Part shown: in pieces, positions 8,608 through 16,432 of the stretch
How positions within the stretch are numbered: position 1 is the stretch's first letter
Layout of the letters: each line of letters opens with the position of its first letter
Source: Paenirhodobacter populi
Lineage (GTDB): Bacteria > Pseudomonadota > Alphaproteobacteria > Rhodobacterales > Rhodobacteraceae
Length of the DNA: 64,000 nucleotides
Assembly (NCBI RefSeq): GCF_004022215.1
Contig: NZ_SAUZ01000011.1
Span: 106,396-170,395, forward strand
Direction: 5' to 3'
The notes under the pieces: model-generated
What the model saw: only the letters and a program-made list of their open reading frames with translations
Told to the model about the DNA's origin: nothing
The model's database searches: none
Position numbers and translations under genes: made by a program

Positions 8608-9645
8608 CTAGCCAGCCCCGATTTCCCCTGCCATGACGCAGCGCCCCCGGCCGCCGCGCTTGGCGGCGTAAAGCGCGCGGTCCGCCGCCTCCATCAGCCG
8701 CTGCGTTTGCTGGCCGTGATCCGCCGTTTCCTCGATCGGGAGGGAGACGGCGATCCCGATCGAGGCGGAGATCTGGCAGGTCTTGCCCTCGAACGTATAG
8801 GGCTGTTCGAGCCGGTGGATCAGCCGTTCCCCCAGCCGGCGCAGGGCCGCCTCGTCCGTGCCGCCGCGCAGCAGCAGCAGGAATTCGTCCCCCCCGGTGC
8901 GCGCCACGATATCGCCGCGCCGCAGTTCCCGCGTCAGCCGCTGCGCGACGATCATCAGCACATGATCCCCGGCGGCATGGCCCAAGGTGTCGTTGACCTG
9001 CTTGAAATAGTCGAGGTCGAGATGCGCCACCGCGAAGGCCGACCCGCCCTGCGCCAGCGCGGCCATTTCGGCGTCGATCGCCTGATCCAGTCCGCGCCGG
9101 TTCGCCAGCCCGGTCAGCGGATCGCTCAGCGCCTGCGCCTCGGCGGTGCGGCGCGCCATTTCCAGCCGGCTGGTCAGCGCCCCAAGCTCGCCCAGCACCG
9201 CCACATTCGCCTCGGCCATGTAAAGCAACTCGATCGCCATGTCGGAGGCGGCGAAATCCGTTTCCGTCAGATCGAAGGCCCGCACCGCCTCGGCCAGATG
9301 GATGCCGAAGGTCAGGTTGATCAGCACGCGCCCTTCCCCCAGCTCGACCGAGCTGCCGCGCAGGACGATTTCCGGCCGCGCCCGCAGGACGAGATGCAGC
9401 CGCCGCCGTGTTCCCGCCACGCGATCCGGGCTGTCGCCTTCCTCCGTCTGCGCCACGCGCAGGGTGAAATGGCTGGTGAGCAGCGCGCCCAGAGCCGCCT
9501 CCCCCCCAAGGATCTTCTTCATCGTGGGGCCGAGCGCGTCGATCCGGCCCTGCGCGTCGCAGATCAGGAACATCGGCATCAGCCGGCCGAGAGCGTCGGC
9601 GCTCAGCACGACGGACCCCTGTGGCGTGGCGGCGGGCGGCGTCAT
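8608..9645 (-). CDS. Diguanylate cyclase with N-terminal HNOBA-type PAS domain
   Basis: Makes cyclic di-GMP from two GTP. Residues 15-160 resemble the heme-NO-binding-associated (HNOBA) PAS domain of guanylate cyclases and H-NOX partners (LMPMFLICDAQGRI, LRGSSVELGEGRVLIN, then a linker helix). Residues about 165-335 are a GGDEF domain with an intact GGDEF at 251-255 and an RxxD inhibitory site (RRGD, 242-245), so an active, product-inhibited enzyme is expected. It overlaps the stop of the upstream H-NOX-like gene as ATGA, a sign of coupling. The pair matches known H-NOX/HaCE modules that link gas sensing to biofilm control. Confidence 0.9.
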   Translation of the reverse strand: MTPPAATPQGSVVLSADALGRLMPMFLICDAQGRIDALGPTMKKILGGEAALGALLTSHFTLRVAQTEEGDSPDRVAGTRRRLHLVLRARPEIVLRGSSVELGEGRVLINLTFGIHLAEAVRAFDLTETDFAASDMAIELLYMAEANVAVLGELGALTSRLEMARRTAEAQALSDPLTGLANRRGLDQAIDAEMAALAQGGSAFAVAHLDLDYFKQVNDTLGHAAGDHVLMIVAQRLTRELRRGDIVARTGGDEFLLLLRGGTDEAALRRLGERLIHRLEQPYTFEGKTCQISASIGIAVSLPIEETADHGQQTQRLMEAADRALYAAKRGGRGRCVMAGEIGAG

Positions 9646-10235
9646 GCCGCGCCCCGGGATCGCGGGGCCGTCAGGGCGAAGCCCCTGTCGGTGTTGAACT
9701 CGGGATCGAGCAGCAGGACCTGCACGCGCTCGGCCCCATGACCGGCCAGTTCCTGATCCTCGATCAGCGCGAGCGCACCATAATCATCCGCCATGGCGCG
9801 CAGCAGTCCTGCTGTAACCGCTCCCCATCCGCATATCGCTCCTCGTACCTCGAACAGGAACCGGCCACCGCATTGCCGTATCAAGAACAGGGAGGGCAAT
9901 TCCAGATCGCCAAGCGCCATCCTGCCCCGGTCCTGCAGTTCGTTCAGAGAAAACAGGAATTCACAATAGTCGACTCCGCCGAAGCGCAACAGCCGCCGCA
10001 CGGTGTCGAAGGTGACAAGATGGGCACCGATATCCTCAAGCAGCGCGTTCCGCGGGCGGTCCAGCACCGCACAGGCGGCGTCGATCAGATGTTCGGTCAG
10101 GGAATCGTCATAACGCAGCATCGCCTCGAATCCTTCGACGCCGATGCCCGCGCGATGCGCCACCTGTGCCCAGAGGGCAGATCCGTAATTGTCGCGTAAA
10201 AATGCCTGCACGGATTTGTTGATGAGCCCATACAT
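9642..10235 (-). CDS. H-NOX-like (HNOB) protein, apparently without heme ligands
   Basis: The 197-residue protein starts MYGLINKSVQAFLRDNYG and follows the H-NOX fold of bacterial NO sensors and guanylate cyclase beta. Aligned by eye with sGC beta1 from memory, the segment YCEFLFSLNELQ places Gln101 where the proximal heme His sits (REFLQNLDALH). An ungapped match of FEVRGAICGWGAVTAGLL with the YxSxR region puts Val130, Gly132 and Ile134 at Tyr, Ser and Arg. So heme binding is doubtful, although the fold, length and coupling to the HNOBA-GGDEF gene are kept. It may sense another ligand or act as a constitutive regulator. A small alignment shift could change the YxSxR reading but not the missing His. 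Confidence 0.8.
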   Translation of the reverse strand: MYGLINKSVQAFLRDNYGSALWAQVAHRAGIGVEGFEAMLRYDDSLTEHLIDAACAVLDRPRNALLEDIGAHLVTFDTVRRLLRFGGVDYCEFLFSLNELQDRGRMALGDLELPSLFLIRQCGGRFLFEVRGAICGWGAVTAGLLRAMADDYGALALIEDQELAGHGAERVQVLLLDPEFNTDRGFALTAPRSRGAA

Positions 10236-10301
10236 CCCGACAATACCCTATTGGATCAATCCTCGCAGGGTACGGTTCGAGCGTTAATGAAACAGAAATC
10301 A

Positions 10302-10318
10302 CCCCTGGAAATCAGGGG
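10302..10318 (-). terminator. Hairpin over the DUF4153 stop codon
   Basis: CCCCTG and CAGGGG pair over a 5-base loop at 10302-10318 and include the DUF4153 stop (10312-10314). On the minus strand it is followed by TGATTTCTGTTTC, which is T-rich but not a continuous run. A weak intrinsic terminator is plausible. Confidence 0.35.
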
Positions 10319-12045
10319 AGGATCGTCAATTGCCGAGATCCCAGCGGCAGAGCCTGCAATTCGGCCGGCGCGGTGGCACCACCGCCCGCCACCAGCGCGT
10401 CGATCAGCGCCCCCCCGGAAGGCGGCACCCCCGCGCCCAGAAAGACCGGCCGCGCCCCGATCCAGCGCGCCCCGCGTTCCTGAAAGGCGAGGACGGTCCC
10501 GAACCCCTCCTGCCGCAGGAACAGCGCGTCACGCCCCGGCCGGCGCGGGTCGAAATCCCCCACGACCGCCAGACAGGCCGGGTTGCCCCCGGCCGTGCGC
10601 TGCATGCAGCCCTGCGCCCAGTCGGCCTCGGAGGCGCGCGCGATCGCCGTCAGCAGCCCGTCGGGCAATGTCTCGCCCGCCGGCAGGACGGGGATGACAC
10701 CGCGCAGTTCCTCGGCCCGGGCGGCGATCGAGGGCTGTCCCTCGGCCGCCGCGTCGCCCCGGCTCTGCGCCCGGTCGAGCACGGCCAGACGCCGCGCCAG
10801 CGCCTCTTCGCCCGGCCGGTCCGCCCTTTGCCGCAACCGCGCCACGGCGCGTTCACCCGGCCGGCCCCATTCATGGGCGAATTCCCACACCGGCAGCCGG
10901 TCCGCCGGCAGGCGCCCGTCGGCATAGCGCGCCATCTGCGAGCGCACCGACAGCGCCTCGGCGGACAGCAGCGGCGTCAGCCACAGCGCCCCCACGGCGA
11001 TCACCACCAGCGCCATGCCGATATTCGCCCGCCGCAGCCGCGCGCGCCAGTCCGCCCCGCGCAACACCGCCCCCGCATAGCACAATGCGTAACCGCCGAT
11101 CAACGCGATCATCGCCGCCGTGCCGATCCGCGGCGGGGTCCAGCCAAGCGCCCCCACGCGCAGCGACAGCGCCCAGCCCGCCAGTGCCACCAGCACCGGC
11201 AGCAGCAACGCCAGCCCGCGCGCCGACCATGTCAGGATCCGGCCCCGCGCCGCTTCCTCGTCATTCTCGTCCACCGCGATCGTCACCAGCAGGATCGAGG
11301 CCAGCGCCGTCGCCACCAATATCCCCGCCGGAGAGATATAGCCGAACAGATGGCCAAGCCCGCTCGCCGGCAGGACCGCGACGAAGACCACCTCGACCAG
11401 CAGCACCAGCGGCAGCAAAAGCCGCGCCAGCCGCAGCAGCAGATAGGGCGAGATCATGTCCGGCAGTTCCGTCACCACCGCCAGCGCCAGCCCCGTCGCA
11501 GCCCCGCTGACCAGCCAGACCACCGGCGCGCGGGTCAGGAAACGCCCCACCGCCTCGATCCCCACCAGTTCCAGCAGCGACCACAGCAGCCACAGCACCA
11601 GCCACAGCACCGCGACGAACAGCCACGCCGCCGCATAGCGCACGACGAGGTTCCAGCTTTCGCTGAACAGGCAGGCGTAATCCTTCCAGCCGTCGCGGCC
11701 CTTCTTCGCCAGCGCGATGGCGAAGGGCACGGGCAGCACCATCACCACGGCCAGCGCCACCGCGATATGGCCGGTGCGCAGCATCTGTTCGACATCGGCG
11801 AAGCGATGCGACGCCAGCAGCGTCAGGGCCGCCGCCGGCACCGCGATGGCCAGCGCGGCGATCAGCGCCCGGCGCAGGCCCAGCTCGCCCAGCATGCCGA
11901 GCGTGCCGCCAAAAAACGACAATGCCAGCACCGCCACCGCGGCGAAGGCCCGGGTTTCCTGCACGGTGAAGGGAAGCTCCGACAATTGCCAGAAGGCGAT
12001 CCCGGCCAGCAGGCCCAGAAGGATGAATTGCAGTCTGCGCGCCAT
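10312..12045 (-). CDS. DUF4153 multi-pass membrane protein
   Basis: A 577-residue integral membrane protein with roughly ten hydrophobic segments in residues 1-390 (for example FILLGLLAGIAFW, LPLVLLVEVVFVAVL, LLLPVLVALAGWAL) followed by a soluble C-terminal region of about 190 residues. This matches the DUF4153 family, whose function is unknown; it is often found near cell-envelope genes. The start is ATG 12045 with GGAGG five bases upstream; the frame continues to 12117 without a good site. It is the third gene in a minus-strand run, but gaps of 75-95 bases separate it from its neighbours. No catalytic motif can be named. Confidence 0.8.
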   Translation of the reverse strand: MARRLQFILLGLLAGIAFWQLSELPFTVQETRAFAAVAVLALSFFGGTLGMLGELGLRRALIAALAIAVPAAALTLLASHRFADVEQMLRTGHIAVALAVVMVLPVPFAIALAKKGRDGWKDYACLFSESWNLVVRYAAAWLFVAVLWLVLWLLWSLLELVGIEAVGRFLTRAPVVWLVSGAATGLALAVVTELPDMISPYLLLRLARLLLPLVLLVEVVFVAVLPASGLGHLFGYISPAGILVATALASILLVTIAVDENDEEAARGRILTWSARGLALLLPVLVALAGWALSLRVGALGWTPPRIGTAAMIALIGGYALCYAGAVLRGADWRARLRRANIGMALVVIAVGALWLTPLLSAEALSVRSQMARYADGRLPADRLPVWEFAHEWGRPGERAVARLRQRADRPGEEALARRLAVLDRAQSRGDAAAEGQPSIAARAEELRGVIPVLPAGETLPDGLLTAIARASEADWAQGCMQRTAGGNPACLAVVGDFDPRRPGRDALFLRQEGFGTVLAFQERGARWIGARPVFLGAGVPPSGGALIDALVAGGGATAPAELQALPLGSRQLTILP

Positions 12046-12141
12046 CGGATCCTCCGTTGGACAGTCGGCTTCGGCCCCAACTAGCCCCGGGATCGCCCGA
12101 ATGCCAGTCTTTCGCACCTCGTCGGCGCAGAGGGCGCGGGA

Positions 12142-12861
12142 TCAGGCGGGCTTCCGAAACACCCGCGCGCCGGAATCGAGCCAGCCCGGAAGGCCGCCGA
12201 TATCGGGCAGAACCACATCCGCGGCCGGTGCCAGCACCGATTGCGTCGCGGGGCCGGTCAGCACCCCCACCGCCCGCATGCCGGCCGCGCGCGCCGCCGC
12301 CAGATCATGCAGGCTGTCGCCCACCATGGCGATCCGCGCGGGCGCGATCCCCACCGCATGGGCGAAGGCCAGCAATTGCCCCGGCTCCGGCTTCGCCCCG
12401 TATCCGCTGTCATAGCCCGCGATGAAATCGAACAGGCCCGCCACGCCGGCGCCATGCAGATGGGCCCGCGCGCCCGCTTCGGAATCGTTGGTGACAAGGC
12501 CAAGCGGCAGTCCGCGCGCGCGCAGACCGCCAAGGCAGGCGGGCAGATCGACCGCCGGCGTCTGCGGCGCGTCGCAGGACAGCCGGTTCAGTTCATCCGC
12601 AAGCTGATCCACCCCGAAATGCGGCAACAGGGGTTGAAGAAGATGCGCCACCTCGCCCGTCGTGCCGGCAATAACCAGCGAATCCGGCGCGAAACGCTGC
12701 GCGACCGGATCGTAGCGCATCGCCCGCGCCAGCCGGTCCGCCAATGCGCTATCCCCCCCGGCCAGCGTGTCCAGCGTCGCCGCCGCCCAGCCCCCCCAGG
12801 TTTTCTGGAAATCGAAAAGCGTGCCATCCTTGTCGAAGATGACCGCCGAAATATCCGTCAT
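12142..12861 (-). CDS. HAD-family phosphatase, phosphoglycolate-phosphatase-like
   Basis: A 239-residue HAD hydrolase. Motif I is FDKDGTLFD (nucleophile Asp about residue 10, acid Asp two later), motif II is GLVTNDS, and motif III/IV is GAKPEPGQLL with VGDSLHDLAAARAAG. A helical cap at about 20-95 makes it C1-type, like Gph. Likely substrates are 2-phosphoglycolate or a related small phosphoester, but HAD specificity cannot be read from sequence. It lies 9 bases after the DUF3572 gene and is probably co-transcribed with it. Confidence 0.85.
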   Translation of the reverse strand: MTDISAVIFDKDGTLFDFQKTWGGWAAATLDTLAGGDSALADRLARAMRYDPVAQRFAPDSLVIAGTTGEVAHLLQPLLPHFGVDQLADELNRLSCDAPQTPAVDLPACLGGLRARGLPLGLVTNDSEAGARAHLHGAGVAGLFDFIAGYDSGYGAKPEPGQLLAFAHAVGIAPARIAMVGDSLHDLAAARAAGMRAVGVLTGPATQSVLAPAADVVLPDIGGLPGWLDSGARVFRKPA

Positions 12862-12870
12862 GCGCGCCTC

Positions 12871-13149
12871 TCAGGTCCAGTGCATCCGATCGTGCCCGCC
12901 CAGAACGGCCCGGGCCAGCCCGATCTCCTGCGGAGGCTGCCCCGCCGCCGCGGCCGCCGCAAGCACCCAGTCGTCGCTTTGCAGCACGAAATCGAGGACC
13001 GAGATCAGGAAGGCCGGTTTTTCCGCCCCCGCCCGCACGTCATCGAGGCTCGCCCCCGTCGCGCCAAGAAAGGCGCCGAAGATTTCATCCTCCGACGCGA
13101 GCCATCCCAGAACCTTCAACCCCGTCACCTGAGCGGAATCCCGCCGCAT
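12871..13149 (-). CDS. DUF3572 protein
   Basis: A 92-residue helical protein with VLGWLASEDEIFGAFLGATGASLDDVR and the C-terminal GGHDRMHWT, the pattern of the alphaproteobacterial DUF3572 family (function unknown). The start chosen is ATG 13149 with AGGGA at a proper distance; a GTG at 13176 would add nine residues but its purine block abuts the codon. It is first in a two-gene unit with the HAD phosphatase. Confidence 0.75.
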   Translation of the reverse strand: MRRDSAQVTGLKVLGWLASEDEIFGAFLGATGASLDDVRAGAEKPAFLISVLDFVLQSDDWVLAAAAAAGQPPQEIGLARAVLGGHDRMHWT

Positions 13150-13263
13150 CGCCTGTCCCTGCCCTCTTCGCGCCACTTCCTGCCCAATTTGAGCAAGAGT
13201 TTATTAACTAATTGGTCCGAAACATAACCCTATTCGCATGTCAGTTGAAGGAGTGCAGGCGTC

Positions 13264-14649
13264 GTGGCCGGGAAAATCCTGATCGTTGATGACGTCGCCA
13301 CGACCCGCATCGTGCTGAAGTCGCGACTCGCCCGGGCGAGCTATACCGTGCTTCTGGCGCGCTGCGGGGTGGAGGCGCTGCGCCTGATCCGTGATGAACA
13401 GCCGGATCTGGTGCTGCTCGCCGCGCAGCTTCTGGATTGCGACGGGTTCGACATGTGCCGGCGCCTGCGCGCCCTGCCCGGCTTTGCCGATCTGCCGATC
13501 ATCATGACCTCGGCGCAGGCGGATCTCGCGCTGGTGCGCGATGCGCTTCAGGCCGGGGCGGACGATCTCATCCCCCATCCCTGCGACGAGACGGATCTGC
13601 TGGCGCGGGTGCGCACGCTCATGCGCACCCGCGACGCCGGCCGCGACCTGCTGGTCGAGGAGGATTTCGGCCTTGCCGAAGCCGGGGCGGCCTTCGCCCA
13701 TCCGGGGCGGATCGGCATCGTCACCGCCGATCGCGAAACCGCGCTGAGCTGGAAGGTGACGCTTGGCCGGCATCTTCCGGGGGATACGCTGCTTGCCCTC
13801 GCCCCCGAAGAGGCGCTGGCCGCCGCCTCCGCCGCGAACTGCCCCGAGGCCTTCCTGATCGCCGCCGACCTGCGCCACCGCAACGAAGGGCTGCGCCTGA
13901 TGTCGGATCTGCGCGCGCGGACCGGCGCCCGCCACGCGGCGATCTGCATCGCCCTGCCGTCCGAACGTCCCAGCCGGGTGTCGGCGGCTTTCGACCTCGG
14001 TGCGGATGACCTGCTGGTCGGGCCGGTCCACCGGCCGCTGATGGCGGAACAGGCGGCGCTGCGTCTGCGTCGGCTGATCGCGAAGAAACGTTCCTCGGAC
14101 CGGCGCCGGGAAAACCTGCGCACCGGGCTGCGGCTGGCCGTCACCGATCCGCTCACCGGGCTGCACAACCGCCGCTACGCGATGCCGCAGCTGCTGCGCA
14201 TGGCGGACCGGGCGCGGCGGCTTGGCCAGACCTTCGCAGTGATGGTTCTGGATCTGGACCGTTTCAAGGCGATCAATGACACCTGGGGGCATCTGGCCGG
14301 GGATACCGTGCTGATCGAGGTTGGCCAGCGCCTGTGCCGCAGTCTCGGCCCCGGCGATCTTCTGGCCCGGATCGGCGGCGAGGAATTCCTGATCGCCATG
14401 CCCGACACCACTCTGGCGGCGGCAAGCCGTATCGCCGACCAGATCTGCGAAACCATCCGCGCGCGGCCGGTGGTCCTTGGCGGCAGCAATGGGGTCATCC
14501 CCGTCACCGCCTCGATCGGTCTGGCGATCGGCGGCGACAGCGCCGACACCTCGATCGAGGAACTGATCGACCGCGCCGATCACGCGCTGCTGGATTCCAA
14601 GGCCGACGGGCGCAATCAGGTCACGGTCTTTCGCCGCACCGCGGCCTGA
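13264..14649 (+). CDS. PleD-like diguanylate cyclase with degenerate receiver domain
   Basis: A 461-residue protein with a receiver domain (2-125), a second receiver-like domain (about 148-270) and a GGDEF domain (290-455) with GGEEF at 371-375, the PleD order. The acidic pair Asp9-Asp10 is present, but the phospho-acceptor position reads LLAAQ, giving Ala53 instead of Asp, and the switch Lys is replaced by His about residue 105 (IPHP). The I-site RxxD reads GPGD (362-365), so product inhibition is probably lost. It may be a constitutively active or protein-regulated cyclase. The start is GTG 13264, 10 bases after AAGGAG. It stands alone between two intergenic gaps. Confidence 0.88.
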   Translation: MAGKILIVDDVATTRIVLKSRLARASYTVLLARCGVEALRLIRDEQPDLVLLAAQLLDCDGFDMCRRLRALPGFADLPIIMTSAQADLALVRDALQAGADDLIPHPCDETDLLARVRTLMRTRDAGRDLLVEEDFGLAEAGAAFAHPGRIGIVTADRETALSWKVTLGRHLPGDTLLALAPEEALAAASAANCPEAFLIAADLRHRNEGLRLMSDLRARTGARHAAICIALPSERPSRVSAAFDLGADDLLVGPVHRPLMAEQAALRLRRLIAKKRSSDRRRENLRTGLRLAVTDPLTGLHNRRYAMPQLLRMADRARRLGQTFAVMVLDLDRFKAINDTWGHLAGDTVLIEVGQRLCRSLGPGDLLARIGGEEFLIAMPDTTLAAASRIADQICETIRARPVVLGGSNGVIPVTASIGLAIGGDSADTSIEELIDRADHALLDSKADGRNQVTVFRRTAA

Positions 14650-14657
14650 TCCGGGTG

Positions 14658-14726
14658 TCTGACGCCGTTCAAAACCCGGCCGCAGCGCGGACAGGTCCTG
14701 ATGCGATCGCTGCTGTTGGCGTCAGA
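14658..14726. repeat. Long-range 9-bp inverted repeat
   Basis: TCTGACGCC (14658-14666) and GGCGTCAGA (14718-14726) pair perfectly across 51 bases. A second pairing, CCGGGT/ACCCGG, overlaps the left arm. It sits directly after the PleD-like gene, in the 274-base gap 14650-14923 that also holds repeat copy 3. No T-run follows; it may fold as a 3' UTR structure. Confidence 0.4.
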
Positions 14727-14758
14727 TCGCCCCGGGGCCGCTGCGCGCGCGGACGGGT

Positions 14759-14887
14759 CGCAGGGGGCGCCGCCCCCTTCGGGCCGCTGGCCCGGCGCGG
14801 CCACGGGCCGCGCGTTCGCCGGGGGCGGTCTTCCACCGGAAGACCGCCCTCTCCCGGCTCACCCCCCGGGATATTTATGGAAACACG
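14759..14887 (+). repeat. Dispersed intergenic repeat, copy 3 (expanded)
   Basis: Hairpin A (GGGGGC-GCC-GCCCCC) and hairpin B (GGGCC-GCT-GGCCC) are followed by about 50 extra bases before the core at 14861-14883. The insert holds a perfect 12-bp hairpin, GGGCGGTCTTCC and GGAAGACCGCCC (14823-14849, loop ACC). The core points at the stop of the periplasmic sensor gene, 37 bases away. Confidence 0.8.
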
Positions 14888-14923
14888 AAAGGGAAAGGGC
14901 GCGCCCGGCGGAACTGAAACGCT

Positions 14924-15418
14924 CTAATCGCCCTGCCCGGGCGACGGGGCGCGGGACAGGAGCCGGTCGAAGCGCGCCCGCAGTTTTGCCGCATAGGCCT
15001 GGCGTTCCTCCGGGCTCATCGCCGAAAGCCGGTCGATCATCACCTTTTCGCCCAGTTCGGCGCGCCGCTCGGTCCGGACCCGCATCTCGGCCAGCGACTG
15101 TTTCACCCGGTCGGGATCCCAGGGCTCCGCCGTCAGCGCGGCCAGCAGCGCCTGCATGTCCTGCCGCAGGCTGTCGCGCATCATGCCCAGATCCGCGCCG
15201 GCTTTTTCCGCCTCGCGCATCATCGCGGCCCGATCCTCGCGCGAAAACGCGCTGCCGAGCGGGCCGAGCGCCATGTCCGGCGGTTGCGGCGGGCGCGGCG
15301 GGGATTGGCGGTCCAGCCCCAGATAGCCGCCGACCGCCACCCCGACGACCAGAACATTGACCGCCAGCGACGCAATCAGAAGCATTTTCATGGATTTGCC
15401 CATCGAACCGTCCGTCAT
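14924..15418 (-). CDS. Periplasmic heavy-metal-sensor-like protein (CnrX/ZraP-like)
   Basis: A 164-residue protein with one N-terminal membrane segment (MLLIASLAVNVLVVGVAVGGYLG) and a periplasmic helical hairpin rich in Met, Arg and Glu, ending with LSAMSPEERQAYAAKLRARF, the LTxxQ/ZraP-CnrX pattern. It contains no His and no Cys, so a CnrX-type nickel or cobalt site is unlikely; Met or acidic residues would have to bind any metal. It starts 3 bases after the anti-sigma-like gene, in one operon with it and the ECF sigma factor, which suggests that it transmits a periplasmic signal to the anti-sigma. The start could also be ATG 15403. Confidence 0.75.
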   Translation of the reverse strand: MTDGSMGKSMKMLLIASLAVNVLVVGVAVGGYLGLDRQSPPRPPQPPDMALGPLGSAFSREDRAAMMREAEKAGADLGMMRDSLRQDMQALLAALTAEPWDPDRVKQSLAEMRVRTERRAELGEKVMIDRLSAMSPEERQAYAAKLRARFDRLLSRAPSPGQGD

Positions 15419-15421
15419 CCC

Positions 15422-15784
15422 CTATTGTGCCGCCAGAACCAGAATATCGCTGTCTGCGAGGAACGAAGAGCCTGCGTCCGCCTCGACCAGACCCGCCGCG
15501 CTGTCCGTCACGGGCAGCAGGCGTTCCACCCCCGCGAAGCCGATCCAGAGCCCGGCCACCGCCGCCGTCGCCAGCCCGCCGACCGCCTTCCAGCCGCCAA
15601 GCAGCGCAAGCCAGCCGGTGAACCGCCCGCCCGCCGCGCGCCGCTGCGGCCGGGCGGGCAGCGCCGCCTCGGCCTCGTTCATCAGGACCGTCAGAAAGGC
15701 CGGCTCCGGCACCGGGGCCGCGTCGCGCGCCGCCGCGAAGAACCGCTCAAGCATCCGGTCGTCGTCCGTGCGTTTGTCAGTCAT
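15422..15784 (-). CDS. Single-pass membrane protein, probable anti-sigma factor
   Basis: A 120-residue protein with a cytoplasmic N-terminus (DDDRMLERFFAAARDAAPVPEPAFL), one membrane segment at about 60-85 (AVGGLATAAVAGLWIGFAG) and a short periplasmic tail. I infer an anti-sigma role from its place: it overlaps the ECF sigma stop by 8 bases (start ATG 15784) and is followed by the periplasmic sensor. No zinc (HxxxCxxC) motif is present. Relatives in this group are often mislabelled as dihydroorotate dehydrogenase in databases. Confidence 0.65.
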   Translation of the reverse strand: MTDKRTDDDRMLERFFAAARDAAPVPEPAFLTVLMNEAEAALPARPQRRAAGGRFTGWLALLGGWKAVGGLATAAVAGLWIGFAGVERLLPVTDSAAGLVEADAGSSFLADSDILVLAAQ

Positions 15785-16361
15785 GGCCATACCCCAGTTC
15801 CTCGCGCCGGTCCCGCAGCAGGGCCGCCAGCGCCCGCTTGCCGCGCGATGTCAGACTTTCTACGGCTTCGACGCCAATTTCCATCGCTGCGGCGATCTCC
15901 GGATTCGACATTCCCTCCAGATGGCGCAGCACCACCGCCTGCCGTTGCCGCGCCGGCAGTTGCGCCAACGCCAGATCAAGCGCCCGCGCCCGGTCCGTCT
16001 CGATCATCCGTTCCAGCGCCGAGGCCGTCTCGTCCGGCACCTCCGGCGCCTCGTCCAGACCCACGCCCCGACGCCGCCGCAGCCGGTCCGTCGCCAGATT
16101 GGTCACCACCCGGTAAAGCCAGGTCGAAACCTTTGCCTCGCCCCGCCGCCAGTCGGGGGCGATCTTCCACAGCCGCAGCAAGGCTTCCTGCGTCAGATCC
16201 TCTGCCTCCGCCCGGTCGCCCAGCATCCGCAGCGCGACCCGGTAGGCCAGCGGCCCGAGCCGCAGCGTCAGCGCGCGCGCGGCCCGCCCGTCCCCCTTGC
16301 CATAGAGGATCAGCAAAGTCTCGTCCGAGACATCGTCGCGCGCGTCAAAGGCCATATCCAT
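15777..16361 (-). CDS. ECF-type RNA polymerase sigma factor
   Basis: A 194-residue sigma-70 family protein with region 2 (LTLRLGPLAYRVALRMLGDRAEAEDLTQEALLRLWK, then STWLYRVVTNLATDRLRRRR) and region 4 (LPARQRQAVVLRHLEGMSNPEIAAAMEIGVEAVESLTSRGKRAL) and no region 1 or 3, the ECF form. It directs polymerase to stress or envelope promoters. It lies in an operon with an anti-sigma-like membrane protein and a periplasmic sensor, an arrangement like CnrYXH. The start is ATG 16361 with GGGACGGA upstream; ATG 16355 is an alternative. The EF-hand gene upstream is a likely partner or target. Confidence 0.93.
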   Translation of the reverse strand: MDMAFDARDDVSDETLLILYGKGDGRAARALTLRLGPLAYRVALRMLGDRAEAEDLTQEALLRLWKIAPDWRRGEAKVSTWLYRVVTNLATDRLRRRRGVGLDEAPEVPDETASALERMIETDRARALDLALAQLPARQRQAVVLRHLEGMSNPEIAAAMEIGVEAVESLTSRGKRALAALLRDRREELGYGHD

Positions 16362-16400
16362 TCCGTCCCGGTCTTACCCCGAGGAAGATCGGCATGCAAA

Positions 16401-16424
16401 CCCGGCCCCGCGAAAGGGGCCGGG
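16401..16424 (-). terminator. Hairpin between the EF-hand gene and the sigma operon
   Basis: A perfect 9-bp stem CCCGGCCCC / GGGGCCGGG with loop GCGAAA lies 9 bases beyond the EF-hand stop and 40 bases before the sigma start. On the minus strand it is followed only by TTTG, so it may terminate or attenuate rather than fully separate the two transcripts. Confidence 0.5.
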
Positions 16425-16432
16425 CCGGCATC

